Shown here: positions 25,360 through 31,576 of the stretch, piece after piece
Layout of the letters: every line of letters begins with the position of its first letter
Position numbering within the stretch: the stretch's first letter is position 1
Source of the DNA: CAZVCJ01 sp964625745
Lineage (GTDB): Bacteria; Chloroflexota; Anaerolineae; VGOG01
Length of the DNA stretch: 31,576 bases
NCBI GenBank assembly: GCA_964625745.1
Contig: CAZVCJ010000032.1
Span: 1-31,576 of the forward strand
Reading direction: 5' to 3'
Position numbers and translations under genes: made by a program
Notes under the pieces: generated by a model
The model's database searches: none
What the model saw: the letters and a program-made list of their open reading frames with translations, nothing else
Told to the model about the DNA's origin: nothing

Positions 25360-26184
25360 TTGTCCGATATTCTTTGGGTGTTTACACGCCTGAATTTGCT
25401 GAGTGTGATTGACATAGTATTAGTGGCCCTGATTTTCTATGCGCTGCTTCGCTTGATGCAGGGCACTCAGGCCGTGCAGTTGCTGCGGGGCGTGATCATC
25501 GTGGTTTTGCTGACCATCTTCATCACCAGCGTCCTGAAGTTAACGGCCTTCAGTTGGCTTATCGGGAAGTCGCTCTCCGCTCTTTTGGTAGCTATCCCTG
25601 TGATTTTCCAGCCTGAGTTGAGGCGGGCTCTGGAGCGCGTGGGGCGGGCCGGGTTCTCAATGAACCGCCAGGAATCCGCGAGCGATCGGGTGATCGAGGA
25701 AATCTGCCAGGCCTGTCAGCGTCTGTCGGAGCGTCGTCACGGAGCTCTCATCGTCCTGGAGCGGGAGACGGGCCTGCAAGAGTACATTGACACGGGGACG
25801 AGGGTGGGCGGACAAGTCTCCACTGGGCTCCTTTTGACCATCTTTTTCCCTAACACTGCCCTGCACGATGGGGCGGTCATCATCCGCGAGGACGAGATCG
25901 TGGCAGCGGGCTGCGTGTTGCCCTTGGCGGGCGATATCATGCCCGATCGTCAACTGGGCCTCCGCCATCGGGCGGCCATGGGGGTAACCGAGGAGACCGA
26001 CGCCGTTGCCATCGTCGTCTCTGAGGAGACAGGCATCATTTCCATCGCCCACAACGCCCGCATGGTCCGCCGCCTCGACGTAAAGCGGCTTGGGAAGATC
26101 CTGCTGGCTTTTTACAAGCCACGGCTCCAGAGGGCTTGGCCTCGCTGGTTGGATTGGATTGGGCGATTAACAGGCAGGGCATAG
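25360..26184 (+). CDS. cdaA: Diadenylate cyclase (c-di-AMP synthase)
   Basis: Makes cyclic di-AMP from two ATP; the second messenger controls potassium, osmotic and cell-wall balance. 274 residues: two to three N-terminal membrane helices (LSVIDIVLVALIFYALLRL; GVIIVVLLTIFITSVL; LSALLVAIPVIFQPELRRAL), a short coiled region, then the DAC domain with the signature DGA (D170, LHDGAVII) and RHR (R202-R204, GLRHRAAMG). TTG start at 25360 behind GGGAGG; no ATG fits the membrane N-terminus better. The next gene, ybbR/cdaR, encodes the usual extracytoplasmic regulator of CdaA and starts 3 nt after the stop. glmM, the third gene of the Firmicute cluster, is not here. Confidence 0.97.
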   Translation: MSDILWVFTRLNLLSVIDIVLVALIFYALLRLMQGTQAVQLLRGVIIVVLLTIFITSVLKLTAFSWLIGKSLSALLVAIPVIFQPELRRALERVGRAGFSMNRQESASDRVIEEICQACQRLSERRHGALIVLERETGLQEYIDTGTRVGGQVSTGLLLTIFFPNTALHDGAVIIREDEIVAAGCVLPLAGDIMPDRQLGLRHRAAMGVTEETDAVAIVVSEETGIISIAHNARMVRRLDVKRLGKILLAFYKPRLQRAWPRWLDWIGRLTGRA

Positions 26185-26187
26185 AAT

Positions 26188-27915
26188 ATGATTCGTCGGA
26201 TTTTCAACGATTTCGGTTCGGTGGTGTTGGCTATCATCCTGGCAATAACTATCTGGGTGGTAGCCACCGATGAGCAGAACCCTGGCATCAGAGATACCTT
26301 CCCCGAAAATATACCTGTCCAGGTGTTGAACAAGGCCGAGGGCATGGTCATCTTCCCCGAAGTCGCCAAGAACGTCAAAGTCGCTGTCCGAGCGCCTGAG
26401 ACCAGTTGGGGCAGGTTGACCGCCGACAAGTTCGAAGCCTGGATTGACCTGAAAGGATTGCCTGCCGGCCGGCACGACGTTGAGATCCAGGTCACCTGCA
26501 CTGATCGGTTCGTTGAGATCTTGGAGAAGCAGCCTCCTGAGGTCAGCGTCCGACTGGAAAAGCATGAGGAAAAAGAGCTAGGCGTGCAGGCCAAGGTAAT
26601 GGACAATCCCCCTCTAGGCTACATTGATCGGACGCCTGTCGTCACTCCTTCCATAGCAAAGGTGAGCGGGCCAGCCTCCATGGTTGATCTGGTGAGCGAG
26701 TTGGTGGCCGAGATCTATCTGGCGGGGGCTAAGGAAACCGTGGCGCGGCCTGTGGACCTCTCAGCGCGGAATAAGGAAGGCGAAGCCGTGGGTTGGGTGG
26801 ACATTGACCCATCTGAGGTTGAGGTCCGAGTGCCCATCGAGCAGAGACGTGGATACAAAGAAGTATCAGTGAGGCCCATCGTGGAGGGGCAGGTAGCTTC
26901 CGGCTACCGCATCAGCAGCGTTTCCGTCGAGCCCTCCAATACAACCATCTTCGGTAGTCCCCTGGTCATTGAGGGGATACCCGGCTATCTGGAAACGGCA
27001 CCCATTGATGTCAGTGATGCCAAAGCTGATGTCGTCGAGCGGGTCACCCTGACCCTACCTCAAGGCGTCACTGTGCTGGACGAACAATCTGTTCTCGTTA
27101 ATATCAGCGTGACGGCCATTGAAAGCAGCCTGACCGTACAGCGAGAATTGATCATCCAGGGATTGCAGCCGGGCCTGAATGCCAGGCCGTCGCCCGAAGT
27201 AGTGGACGTCATCCTCTCTGGCCCCGTGCCCAAGCTGGACGTGCTTAAGCCTGGGGATGTGCAAGTTATCCTGGATCTCCACGACCTGCAAGGGGGTATC
27301 TATAAGATAACGCCTAAAGTCGTCGTGCCGGAGGGGCTTAAAATGGAGAGCATCCTGCCGGATACCATTGAGGTGGAAATAGTTGCCGGGCCTGTCCTAA
27401 CCCCGACCAGGACACCAGAACCAACCGAGACGCCGGAACCTACTGAGACTCCAGAGCCTATCGAGACGCCGGAACCTACTGATACGCCGGGAGCCATAGA
27501 GACGCCGGAAGCCATCAGCACGCCCACCCCAACGTTGCCGCCCCCTACGCCTACCCCTACCCCCGCGCCCACGATCACCCCCACACCCTCCCCCACGCCT
27601 GCCCTCCTGGCCCAGTGCTCCAATCCCGGATCGCGCCTCACTTATCCTACAGTGAACGCCGTATTGCAGGGCCCCGTCCAGATCGCTGGTTCTGCCTATG
27701 TTGACAACTTCGACTATTACAAATTTGAGTTTCGCTACGAGGGGGCATCCGACTGGTCGTTCCTGCAGCGTTTCGATGAACCCGTGGCCGATGGTCTCCT
27801 GGGCGTTTGGGACACCTCGACCCTGCCGGCTGGGAATTATTGGTTCCGTCTGGTCGTAGTCAAGAATGACGGAAACTTCGTTGAGCCTTGCCAGGTGCCG
27901 GTCATTATCCAATAA
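26188..27915 (+). CDS. ybbR: CdaR/YbbR-domain protein with Pro/Thr linker and extra C-terminal domain
   Basis: Single-pass protein of 575 residues that in other bacteria binds CdaA and modulates c-di-AMP synthesis from outside the membrane. One N-terminal helix (VVLAIILAITIWVV, about 11-25), then four YbbR-like beta domains (to about residue 400; for example IPVQVLNKAEGMV, LGVQAKVMDNPPLGY, VSVRPIVEGQVASGY, ELIIQGLQPGLNARP). A linker of Thr-Pro-Glu and Thr-Pro repeats (about 405-470) leads to a final domain of about 100 residues bounded by two Cys (QCSNPG and EPCQVP) that may form a disulfide; it has an immunoglobulin-like strand pattern (VQIAGSAYVDNFDYYKFEF). That extension is absent from Firmicute CdaR. 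The stop lies in a palindrome; der follows about 45 nt later. Confidence 0.93.
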   Translation: MIRRIFNDFGSVVLAIILAITIWVVATDEQNPGIRDTFPENIPVQVLNKAEGMVIFPEVAKNVKVAVRAPETSWGRLTADKFEAWIDLKGLPAGRHDVEIQVTCTDRFVEILEKQPPEVSVRLEKHEEKELGVQAKVMDNPPLGYIDRTPVVTPSIAKVSGPASMVDLVSELVAEIYLAGAKETVARPVDLSARNKEGEAVGWVDIDPSEVEVRVPIEQRRGYKEVSVRPIVEGQVASGYRISSVSVEPSNTTIFGSPLVIEGIPGYLETAPIDVSDAKADVVERVTLTLPQGVTVLDEQSVLVNISVTAIESSLTVQRELIIQGLQPGLNARPSPEVVDVILSGPVPKLDVLKPGDVQVILDLHDLQGGIYKITPKVVVPEGLKMESILPDTIEVEIVAGPVLTPTRTPEPTETPEPTETPEPIETPEPTDTPGAIETPEAISTPTPTLPPPTPTPTPAPTITPTPSPTPALLAQCSNPGSRLTYPTVNAVLQGPVQIAGSAYVDNFDYYKFEFRYEGASDWSFLQRFDEPVADGLLGVWDTSTLPAGNYWFRLVVVKNDGNFVEPCQVPVIIQ

Positions 27916-27945
27916 CCAATGACGAATTGACCAATTGGTTATTGG
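27909..27945. repeat. Perfect palindrome over the ybbR stop
   Basis: CCAATAACCAAT (27909-27920), 13-nt loop, ATTGGTTATTGG (27934-27945). The left arm contains the TAA stop of ybbR and its last codons. It lies 15 nt before the der ATG and could influence der translation. No U-run follows. Confidence 0.85.
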
Positions 27946-27958
27946 AAACCAAGATTCA

Positions 27959-28168
27959 TCATGTCTAAACCTATCGTGGCCATCGTTGGTCGGGCCAACG
28001 TTGGCAAGTCAACNNNNNNNNNNNNNNNNNNNNNNNNNNNNNNNNNNNNNNNNNNNNNNNNNNNNNNNNNNNNNNNNNNNNNNNNNNNNNNNNNNNNNNN
28101 NNNNNNNNNNNNNTCATGTCTAAACCTATCGTGGCCATCGTTGGTCGGGCCAACGTTGGCAAGTCAAC
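27959..28168. other. Scaffold gap with duplicated 55-bp flanks (assembly artefact)
   Basis: Positions 28014-28113 are exactly 100 N. The 55 nt before the gap (27959-28013) are identical to the 55 nt after it (28114-28168); both begin TCATGTCTAAACC, the der start. Two contigs overlapping by 55 bp were evidently joined with a fixed-size gap instead of being merged, so no sequence is probably missing and the first copy of the der start is spurious. Confidence 0.93.
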
Positions 28169-29462
28169 TCTATTCAACAGGCTGGTGGGTGAGCGACTGG
28201 CCATCACCCATGAAGTGCCAGGCACCACCCGCGACCGGCTTTACGCCGAAGCCGAGTGGGGCGGGGTGAGTTTCACCCTGGTGGACACAGCAGGGCTGGA
28301 ACTCCGAACTCCGAACTCCGAACTCCGAACTCCGAATTTGGACGGAGATCTCATGGCCCAGGTGCGGGCCCAGGCGCAGATCGCCATCGCCGAGGCCGAT
28401 GTGATCCTCTTCCTGGTCGACGTCAAGGATGGGCTGACGGCAGGCGATGAGGAGGTGGCTCAGGTGCTCCGCCGCACGGCCAAACCAGTATTGCTGGCCG
28501 TCAACAAGGCCGAAAGCCAGGCCCGTCGAGAGGAAGCAGTAGAGTTTTATGCCCTGGGACTGGGTGAACTGTATCCCATCTCGGCCCTGCACGGCACGGG
28601 CACCGGCGACCTGCTGGATCAGGTAGTGAGTGCTTTCCCTGTCGAGGAGGAAGAGGAGGAGCTGGAGGCGATCAAGATTGCCATTGTTGGGCGGCCCAAC
28701 GTGGGCAAGTCCTCCTTGCTCAACAGGATCCTGGGGCAGGAGCGGTCCATCGTCCACGATGTCCCAGGCACTACTCGGGATGCGATTGATACTCAGATGG
28801 AGTGGGAGGGCGAGCCGCTGGTGCTCATAGACACGGCTGGCATTCGCAGGAAGGGGCGCATCCAGCGGGGGGTGGAAAAATACAGTGAGCTGAGAGCACT
28901 CAGGGCCATAGATCGAGCCGATGTGGTGTTGCTCCTTTTAGATGCCGTGGAGGGAGCCACTGCCCAGGATGCTCACATTGCCGGCTATATCCTGGAGGAA
29001 GCCAAAAGCGTGGTGGTGGTGGTCAATAAATGGGACTTAGTGGAGAAGGATACTTATACCATGCAGATTTACACACAGCATGTGTTCACTGTCCTGCGCT
29101 TTCTTGACTATGTGCCCATGCTCTTCGTCTCGGCGCTGACCGGCCAGCGAGTGGATCAGGTGCTACCCACCGCCCTGCGCGTCCAGGACGCGCGCTTGAT
29201 CCGCATCCCCACTGCCGAGCTGAACCGCATCCTGCAAGATGCGGTTGCTCGCCACTCTCCGCCCAGCAAGGCCGGCAAGCGACTGAAGTTCTACTACGCC
29301 ACCCAGGCGGCCGTTGATCCCCCTACCTTTGTCTTCTTCGTCAACGACCCCCGCCTGGTGCACTTCTCCTATGAGCGCTATCTGGAGAATCGGCTGAGGG
29401 AGCATTACGGTTTCCTGGGAACGCCCCTGAGGTTGAGTTTCAGGAAGCGAGGAGAGGGATAG
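28116..29462 (+). CDS. der: Ribosome-assembly GTPase Der (EngA)
   Basis: An essential GTPase of 448 residues for 50S maturation, with two G domains and a KH-like domain. G domain 1: GRANVGKST (10-18), DTAGL (57-61), G4 reads NKAE, with Glu in place of the usual Asp. G domain 2: GRPNVGKSS (192-200), DTAGIRRKGRI, NKWDLV, VSALTGQRV. C-terminal KH-like domain: GKRLKFYYATQAAVDPPTFVFFVNDP to LRLSFRKRG. Directly after DTAGL a 7-bp tandem repeat adds ELRTPNSELRTPN in the switch II region. No strong SD is seen before the ATG. The gene is intact when the duplicated contig ends are collapsed, and then lies about 45 nt after ybbR. Confidence 0.95.
   Translation: MSKPIVAIVGRANVGKSTLFNRLVGERLAITHEVPGTTRDRLYAEAEWGGVSFTLVDTAGLELRTPNSELRTPNLDGDLMAQVRAQAQIAIAEADVILFLVDVKDGLTAGDEEVAQVLRRTAKPVLLAVNKAESQARREEAVEFYALGLGELYPISALHGTGTGDLLDQVVSAFPVEEEEEELEAIKIAIVGRPNVGKSSLLNRILGQERSIVHDVPGTTRDAIDTQMEWEGEPLVLIDTAGIRRKGRIQRGVEKYSELRALRAIDRADVVLLLLDAVEGATAQDAHIAGYILEEAKSVVVVVNKWDLVEKDTYTMQIYTQHVFTVLRFLDYVPMLFVSALTGQRVDQVLPTALRVQDARLIRIPTAELNRILQDAVARHSPPSKAGKRLKFYYATQAAVDPPTFVFFVNDPRLVHFSYERYLENRLREHYGFLGTPLRLSFRKRGEG
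28299..28336. repeat. Heptanucleotide tandem repeat inside der
   Basis: Five perfect copies of GAACTCC (28299-28333) followed by GAA. Because 7 is not a multiple of 3, the protein repeats every three units as ELRTPNS. Gain or loss of one unit would shift the frame. Confidence 0.9.
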
Positions 29463-29554
29463 CATGCTTTGAGGAGGCAGGTGCTCTACGAAGCGGCGTA
29501 GCATGTCAGACGGACAAATGGAATCATTGCTTGATCTCCGTTGTGCACAAAGAG

Positions 29555-29588
29555 AGCCTCCCGCAGACTTCACAACCTGCGGGAGGCT
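29555..29588. terminator. Hairpin between convergent der and DUF3795 genes
   Basis: AGCCTCCCGCAG (29555-29566) pairs with CTGCGGGAGGCT (29577-29588) around a 10-nt loop. It is followed by TTCCCTGTCTT on the plus strand and CTCTTTG on the minus strand, so it may serve as a shared terminator. Confidence 0.7.
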
Positions 29589-29596
29589 TCCCTGTC

Positions 29597-29944
29597 TTAG
29601 AGACTCTGCCTGATCGCGTCCAGGGTGGCTTTGGCATCCGGCGCGAAGCCGAAAAAGCCCGTCAGCTTTTCGCAGGCGTAGTCGTCGCAGTAGGCGCAAT
29701 TGACCACGCCCCGCTCCATGCCGCAGGCGCGGATCTGGCACTCAAAGCAGTGGCTGCACTTGTGCCCTTCTGTCCCTAAACAGCCGTCACAGATGATGGA
29801 TTCGACGGTGATGTCGGGCGCGTTGAACTCCTCCCGCCATTGTGCGGCCACCTGCTCCAGCGCGGCGTGGTCGTCCGCCTGGGTAGCGATGTAGGCCGGG
29901 CAGTCGCTGCACACCAGTCCACAGTAAGCGATGATCTTGTCCAT
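29597..29944 (-). CDS. DUF3795 cysteine-rich protein, copy 1
   Basis: A 115-residue protein of unknown function with the DUF3795 pattern: an N-terminal YCGLVCSDCPAY, a middle CDGC, then CSHCFECQIRACGMERGVVNCAYCDDYACEKL. At least ten Cys in CxxC-like groups suggest binding of zinc or an iron-sulfur cluster. ATG 29944 behind AGGAGGG. It lies 26 nt downstream of copy 2 on the same strand, and the two are about 70% identical by eye, so they arose by tandem duplication and are probably co-transcribed. The longer in-frame extension upstream overlaps copy 2 and is not real. Confidence 0.92.
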   Translation of the reverse strand: MDKIIAYCGLVCSDCPAYIATQADDHAALEQVAAQWREEFNAPDITVESIICDGCLGTEGHKCSHCFECQIRACGMERGVVNCAYCDDYACEKLTGFFGFAPDAKATLDAIRQSL

Positions 29945-29970
29945 ATGGATTCCCTCCTTTCTACTTATTC

Positions 29971-30324
29971 TCACGCCATGAGGTCGGCGCGGATACCATC
30001 CAGGGTGGTGCGGGCATTGGGTGCCATGCCGAAGAAGCCCTCTATCTTCTCGCAGCCATAATCGTCGCAGTAGGCGCAGTTGACGACACCCCGTTCCATT
30101 CCGCAGGCGCGGACCTGGCACTCAAAGCAGTAGCCGCACAATCGGTCACTATTCGAAAGGCAACTGTCGCATAAGGCGGATTCGACGGTGAGGTCAGGGT
30201 TATTGAACTGTTCCCGCGCTCGCGCGGCCATTCGCTCCAGCGCAGCCAAGTCATTCGCCTGGGTAGCGACGTAGGCTTCGCAGTCGGTGCATACCAGGCC
30301 ACAGTAGGCAATCATTTTGTCCAT
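29971..30324 (-). CDS. DUF3795 cysteine-rich protein, copy 2
   Basis: A 117-residue paralogue of the protein encoded at 29597-29944, with every cysteine group kept (YCGLVCTDCEAY, CDSC, CGYCFECQVRACGMERGVVNCAYCDDYGCEK). The greatest difference is in the middle, where LSNSDRLCGY replaces LGTEGHKCSH. ATG behind AAGGAGG. First gene of the pair. No known enzyme is adjacent; genes of this family often stand alone. Metal binding is inferred from the cysteine spacing. Confidence 0.92.
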   Translation of the reverse strand: MDKMIAYCGLVCTDCEAYVATQANDLAALERMAARAREQFNNPDLTVESALCDSCLSNSDRLCGYCFECQVRACGMERGVVNCAYCDDYGCEKIEGFFGMAPNARTTLDGIRADLMA

Positions 30325-30353
30325 TCGATTTCCTCCTTATTTTGAGCCTTTCT

Positions 30354-30460
30354 TTATGCCACTTGCCCCACCCGCCCCTGCACCCGCAGCACCAGGAAGG
30401 TAAGCCAGGGCGAAGGGTGCTTCTTGTTGGCGAAGGACCAGTCCTTTCAGGCACGGGCCG
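30354..30460 (-). pseudogene. Decayed C-terminal remnant of the gene at the window edge
   Basis: On the minus strand a 30-codon open stretch (30446-30357, stop 30356-30354) reads KDWSFANKKHPSPWLTF and ends VGQVA. It matches the last 30 residues of the partial gene at 31383 at 24 of 30 positions. The Trp before the Lys in that gene (TGG) is a stop here (TGA at 30449-30447), and upstream similarity fades within about 10 nt. No start codon or SD is present. It is a fragment left by a duplication. Confidence 0.85.
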
Positions 30461-30519
30461 GCATGTAGAGTGGGGAAGTGGTTGAGGGTGTGGGTGGGGG
30501 AGGAGGTCGCACAAGACAG

Positions 30520-30870
30520 TCACAGGAACCAGACCTGGTTCTTGACCTGGTTGGCTTGGTGCTGACGTAGGAACGTCTCCACCCGGCGCAGGAGTTCGCC
30601 GCGGGGAAGTTGAGCGATCACCAGGATGCCGTAATGCACTTTGCCTGCCCAGTAGTATTCTGCGACGAGCGGGATGTAATGCCGTTTGTTGTGGCTGAGA
30701 ATGGCCCGTTGCTGTTGGATGGCGAAGGCCATCTGCTCTCTGTCGTTCAAGCTATCTCGGGCTACTTCATAGACGTGGGTGGCGTCAAAGCCCCGTTCTC
30801 GCAAAGCGGCCGCCAGACCAAGCCACACGTCCTCGTCAATGAACAATCGGATGGGCCCGTCTTCAGCCAT
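30520..30870 (-). CDS. DUF5615 PIN-like protein, probable toxin
   Basis: A 116-residue protein of the DUF5615 (Mut7-C-like PIN) family, predicted nucleases. Key acidic motif near the start RLFIDEDVWLGLAAALRERGFDATHVYEV, then NDREQMAFAIQQQRAILSHNKRHYIPL and HYGILVIAQL. The Asp/Glu cluster (IDED) and the Asn-Lys-Arg-His stretch correspond to the presumed active site; many relatives have Asp after NKR where this has His. ATG is 3 nt after the DUF433 stop. The DUF433-DUF5615 pair is a widely predicted type II toxin-antitoxin system. Activity not demonstrable here. Confidence 0.9.
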   Translation of the reverse strand: MAEDGPIRLFIDEDVWLGLAAALRERGFDATHVYEVARDSLNDREQMAFAIQQQRAILSHNKRHYIPLVAEYYWAGKVHYGILVIAQLPRGELLRRVETFLRQHQANQVKNQVWFL

Positions 30871-30873
30871 TGG

Positions 30874-31302
30874 TCAAGACTCCGTTGTTCTCACCAGCGT
30901 CTGGTAGGCTTCCTCCCCTACTAGTTCCTTGAGCCGGGCCTGCCAGATCTCCGTCGTGTCCGCAGCCATCTCGGCTTCCACTGCTTCCTGGTGCTCGAAG
31001 TAATAGGCCAGCGCGCTGTGAACCTGGGCCAGCGTCAGGTGGGGCAGGATCTCCGTGGCGATGGTCTGAGCATCATACCCCATTTGCACATACCGCACGA
31101 TAGTGGCGACACTCGTGCGCGTGCCAGCGATGACAGTGTATTCCCCCCAGCGATCACGCTTGATCTGCACATGCGGGTAGGCCGGGAGGTGTTCCCATAA
31201 GATGGTCTCGACCACACGCTCAGGTGGTTGATTGGTCTGACGCGCCAGGTGAAGGATGCGTTCGTACAGTGGATCAGGTAGAACGATCGCATTTGTGCTC
31301 AT
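30874..31302 (-). CDS. DUF433 protein, probable antitoxin
   Basis: A 142-residue protein. N-terminal part (VLPDPLYERILHLARQTNQPPERVVETILWEHL) looks like an RHH-type segment. The C-terminal DUF433 domain (GEYTVIAGTRTSVATIVRYVQMGYDAQTIATEILPHLTLAQVHSALAYYFEHQEAV) has the winged-helix-like pattern usual for this family, which pairs with DUF5615. First gene of the two-gene unit, with its own promoter on the minus strand, as expected for an autoregulating antitoxin. The DUF433 C-terminus is followed by about 30 extra residues. Confidence 0.9.
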   Translation of the reverse strand: MSTNAIVLPDPLYERILHLARQTNQPPERVVETILWEHLPAYPHVQIKRDRWGEYTVIAGTRTSVATIVRYVQMGYDAQTIATEILPHLTLAQVHSALAYYFEHQEAVEAEMAADTTEIWQARLKELVGEEAYQTLVRTTES

Positions 31303-31340
31303 ATCCTTAGTTCCTCTCAGTCCGTCGGGATTTGTTTTTC

Positions 31341-31369
31341 ATTATAACATTGATAGGCAGAATGGTCAA
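31341..31369 (-). promoter_or_regulatory. Promoter for the DUF433/DUF5615 pair
   Basis: Minus strand: -35 TTGACC (31369-31364), 17-bp spacer, -10 TATAAT (31346-31341). It lies about 40 nt upstream of the DUF433 ATG. Confidence 0.85.
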
Positions 31370-31382
31370 CTGTGCGATGGCT

Positions 31383-31576
31383 TCAAGACACCTGTCCTAT
31401 CTGCTTCTGCACCCGCAGTACCAGGAAAGTGAGCCAGGGCGAGGGGTGTTTCTTGTCGGCGAAGGACCAGCCCTTCCAGGCGCGGTACATCGAGCCTGCG
31501 GTGTAGCGGCCTTGCTCGTCGGCCTGGGCGGTGATCACTTTCACCATCTCGTGGAAGCGGGGGTCGGCGTGGACGA
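31383..31576 (-). CDS. C-terminus of a protein running off the window, possibly toroid-repeat type
   Basis: The last 63 residues of a minus-strand gene whose 5' part is outside the window; the stop is at 31385-31383. It reads FHEMVKVITAQADEQGRY, SMYRAWKGWSFADKKHPSPW and LTFLVLRVQKQIG. The pattern of a Q-x-x-x-GRY turn, then W and a closing P-S-x-W-L-T-x-x-x-L-R-V, resembles the ends of prenyltransferase/squalene-cyclase-like toroid repeats, but this is a weak match from memory. A degraded copy of its end lies at 30354-30460. Confidence 0.75.
   Translation of the reverse strand, partial: VHADPRFHEMVKVITAQADEQGRYTAGSMYRAWKGWSFADKKHPSPWLTFLVLRVQKQIGQVS

Noticed and set aside
27400..27600. Repetitive GAGACGCCGGAACC units in ybbR as a possible repeat array
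   Set aside because: They encode the Thr-Pro-Glu linker in frame with third-base variation; a protein linker explains them.
27961..28269. A separate short gene, or a duplicated der start, before the N gap
   Set aside because: It exists only because identical contig ends were scaffolded across 100 N; the reading frame passes through undetermined bases.

Overview
This window looks like a piece of a Chloroflexota chromosome, probably Anaerolineae-like and probably from a metagenome assembly. The evidence is indirect: G+C-rich coding sequence, secreted proteins with long Thr/Pro-rich linkers followed by a YLPLILK-type motif, a DnaG zinc ribbon with the CFGACGTGGD spacing, a fused alpha-beta glycyl-tRNA synthetase, and several families of short palindromic repeats lying between genes and inside them. 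A 100-N scaffold gap flanked by a perfect 55-bp duplication shows that this is a draft scaffold. The species cannot be named from the sequence.

Layout. 1-3320: fused glyQS, with a long inverted-repeat element in its leader and two palindromic repeats inserted in frame. 3324-3994: a promoter and a Doc-type Fic toxin with a small upstream partner. 4054-6819: pyruvate phosphate dikinase. 6902-8018: a two-gene HEPN module and a small RHH-like protein. 8038-11641: dnaG and rpoD (primase and primary sigma factor), followed by a tRNA-Asn whose near-consensus promoter overlaps the rpoD stop. 11799-13602: an old-yellow-enzyme-type oxidoreductase and a maf gene broken by a C/G-rich palindromic insert. 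13710-15926 (minus): a secreted GHL10-type glycoside hydrolase. 16105-18408: an alpha-oxoamine synthase (serine palmitoyltransferase/KBL type) convergent with a cysteine synthase. 18482-20139 (minus): two translationally coupled deoxynucleoside kinases, the first fused to a MazG-like pyrophosphohydrolase.

20410-24099: ECF sigma factor, zinc anti-sigma factor, a membrane-anchored TPR protein with two aspartic-protease lobes, and a bactofilin-like membrane protein. This is a plausible envelope-sensing cluster and the best candidate here for an undescribed system. 24295-25176: an unrecognised polytopic membrane protein. 25225-29462: cdaA (c-di-AMP synthase), cdaR/ybbR and der. 29597-31576 (minus): two tandem DUF3795 cysteine-rich genes, a decayed gene remnant, a DUF433/DUF5615 toxin-antitoxin pair and the C-terminus of a gene running off the edge, from which the remnant derives.

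Two themes stand out. First, housekeeping operons are interspersed with three toxin-antitoxin-like modules. Second, at least seven distinct palindromic or tandem repeat families occur, and four of the insertions lie inside protein-coding genes (glyQS twice, maf, der). Most promoters called have a TATAAT-like -10 with 17-18 bp spacing to a TTG-starting -35, as expected for the RpoD encoded here. No stretch over 300 bases lacks a gene; the longest intergenic regions (1-254, 20140-20409, 25177-25359) hold the repeats and promoters listed. No CRISPR array, insertion sequence, rRNA or phage gene was seen.
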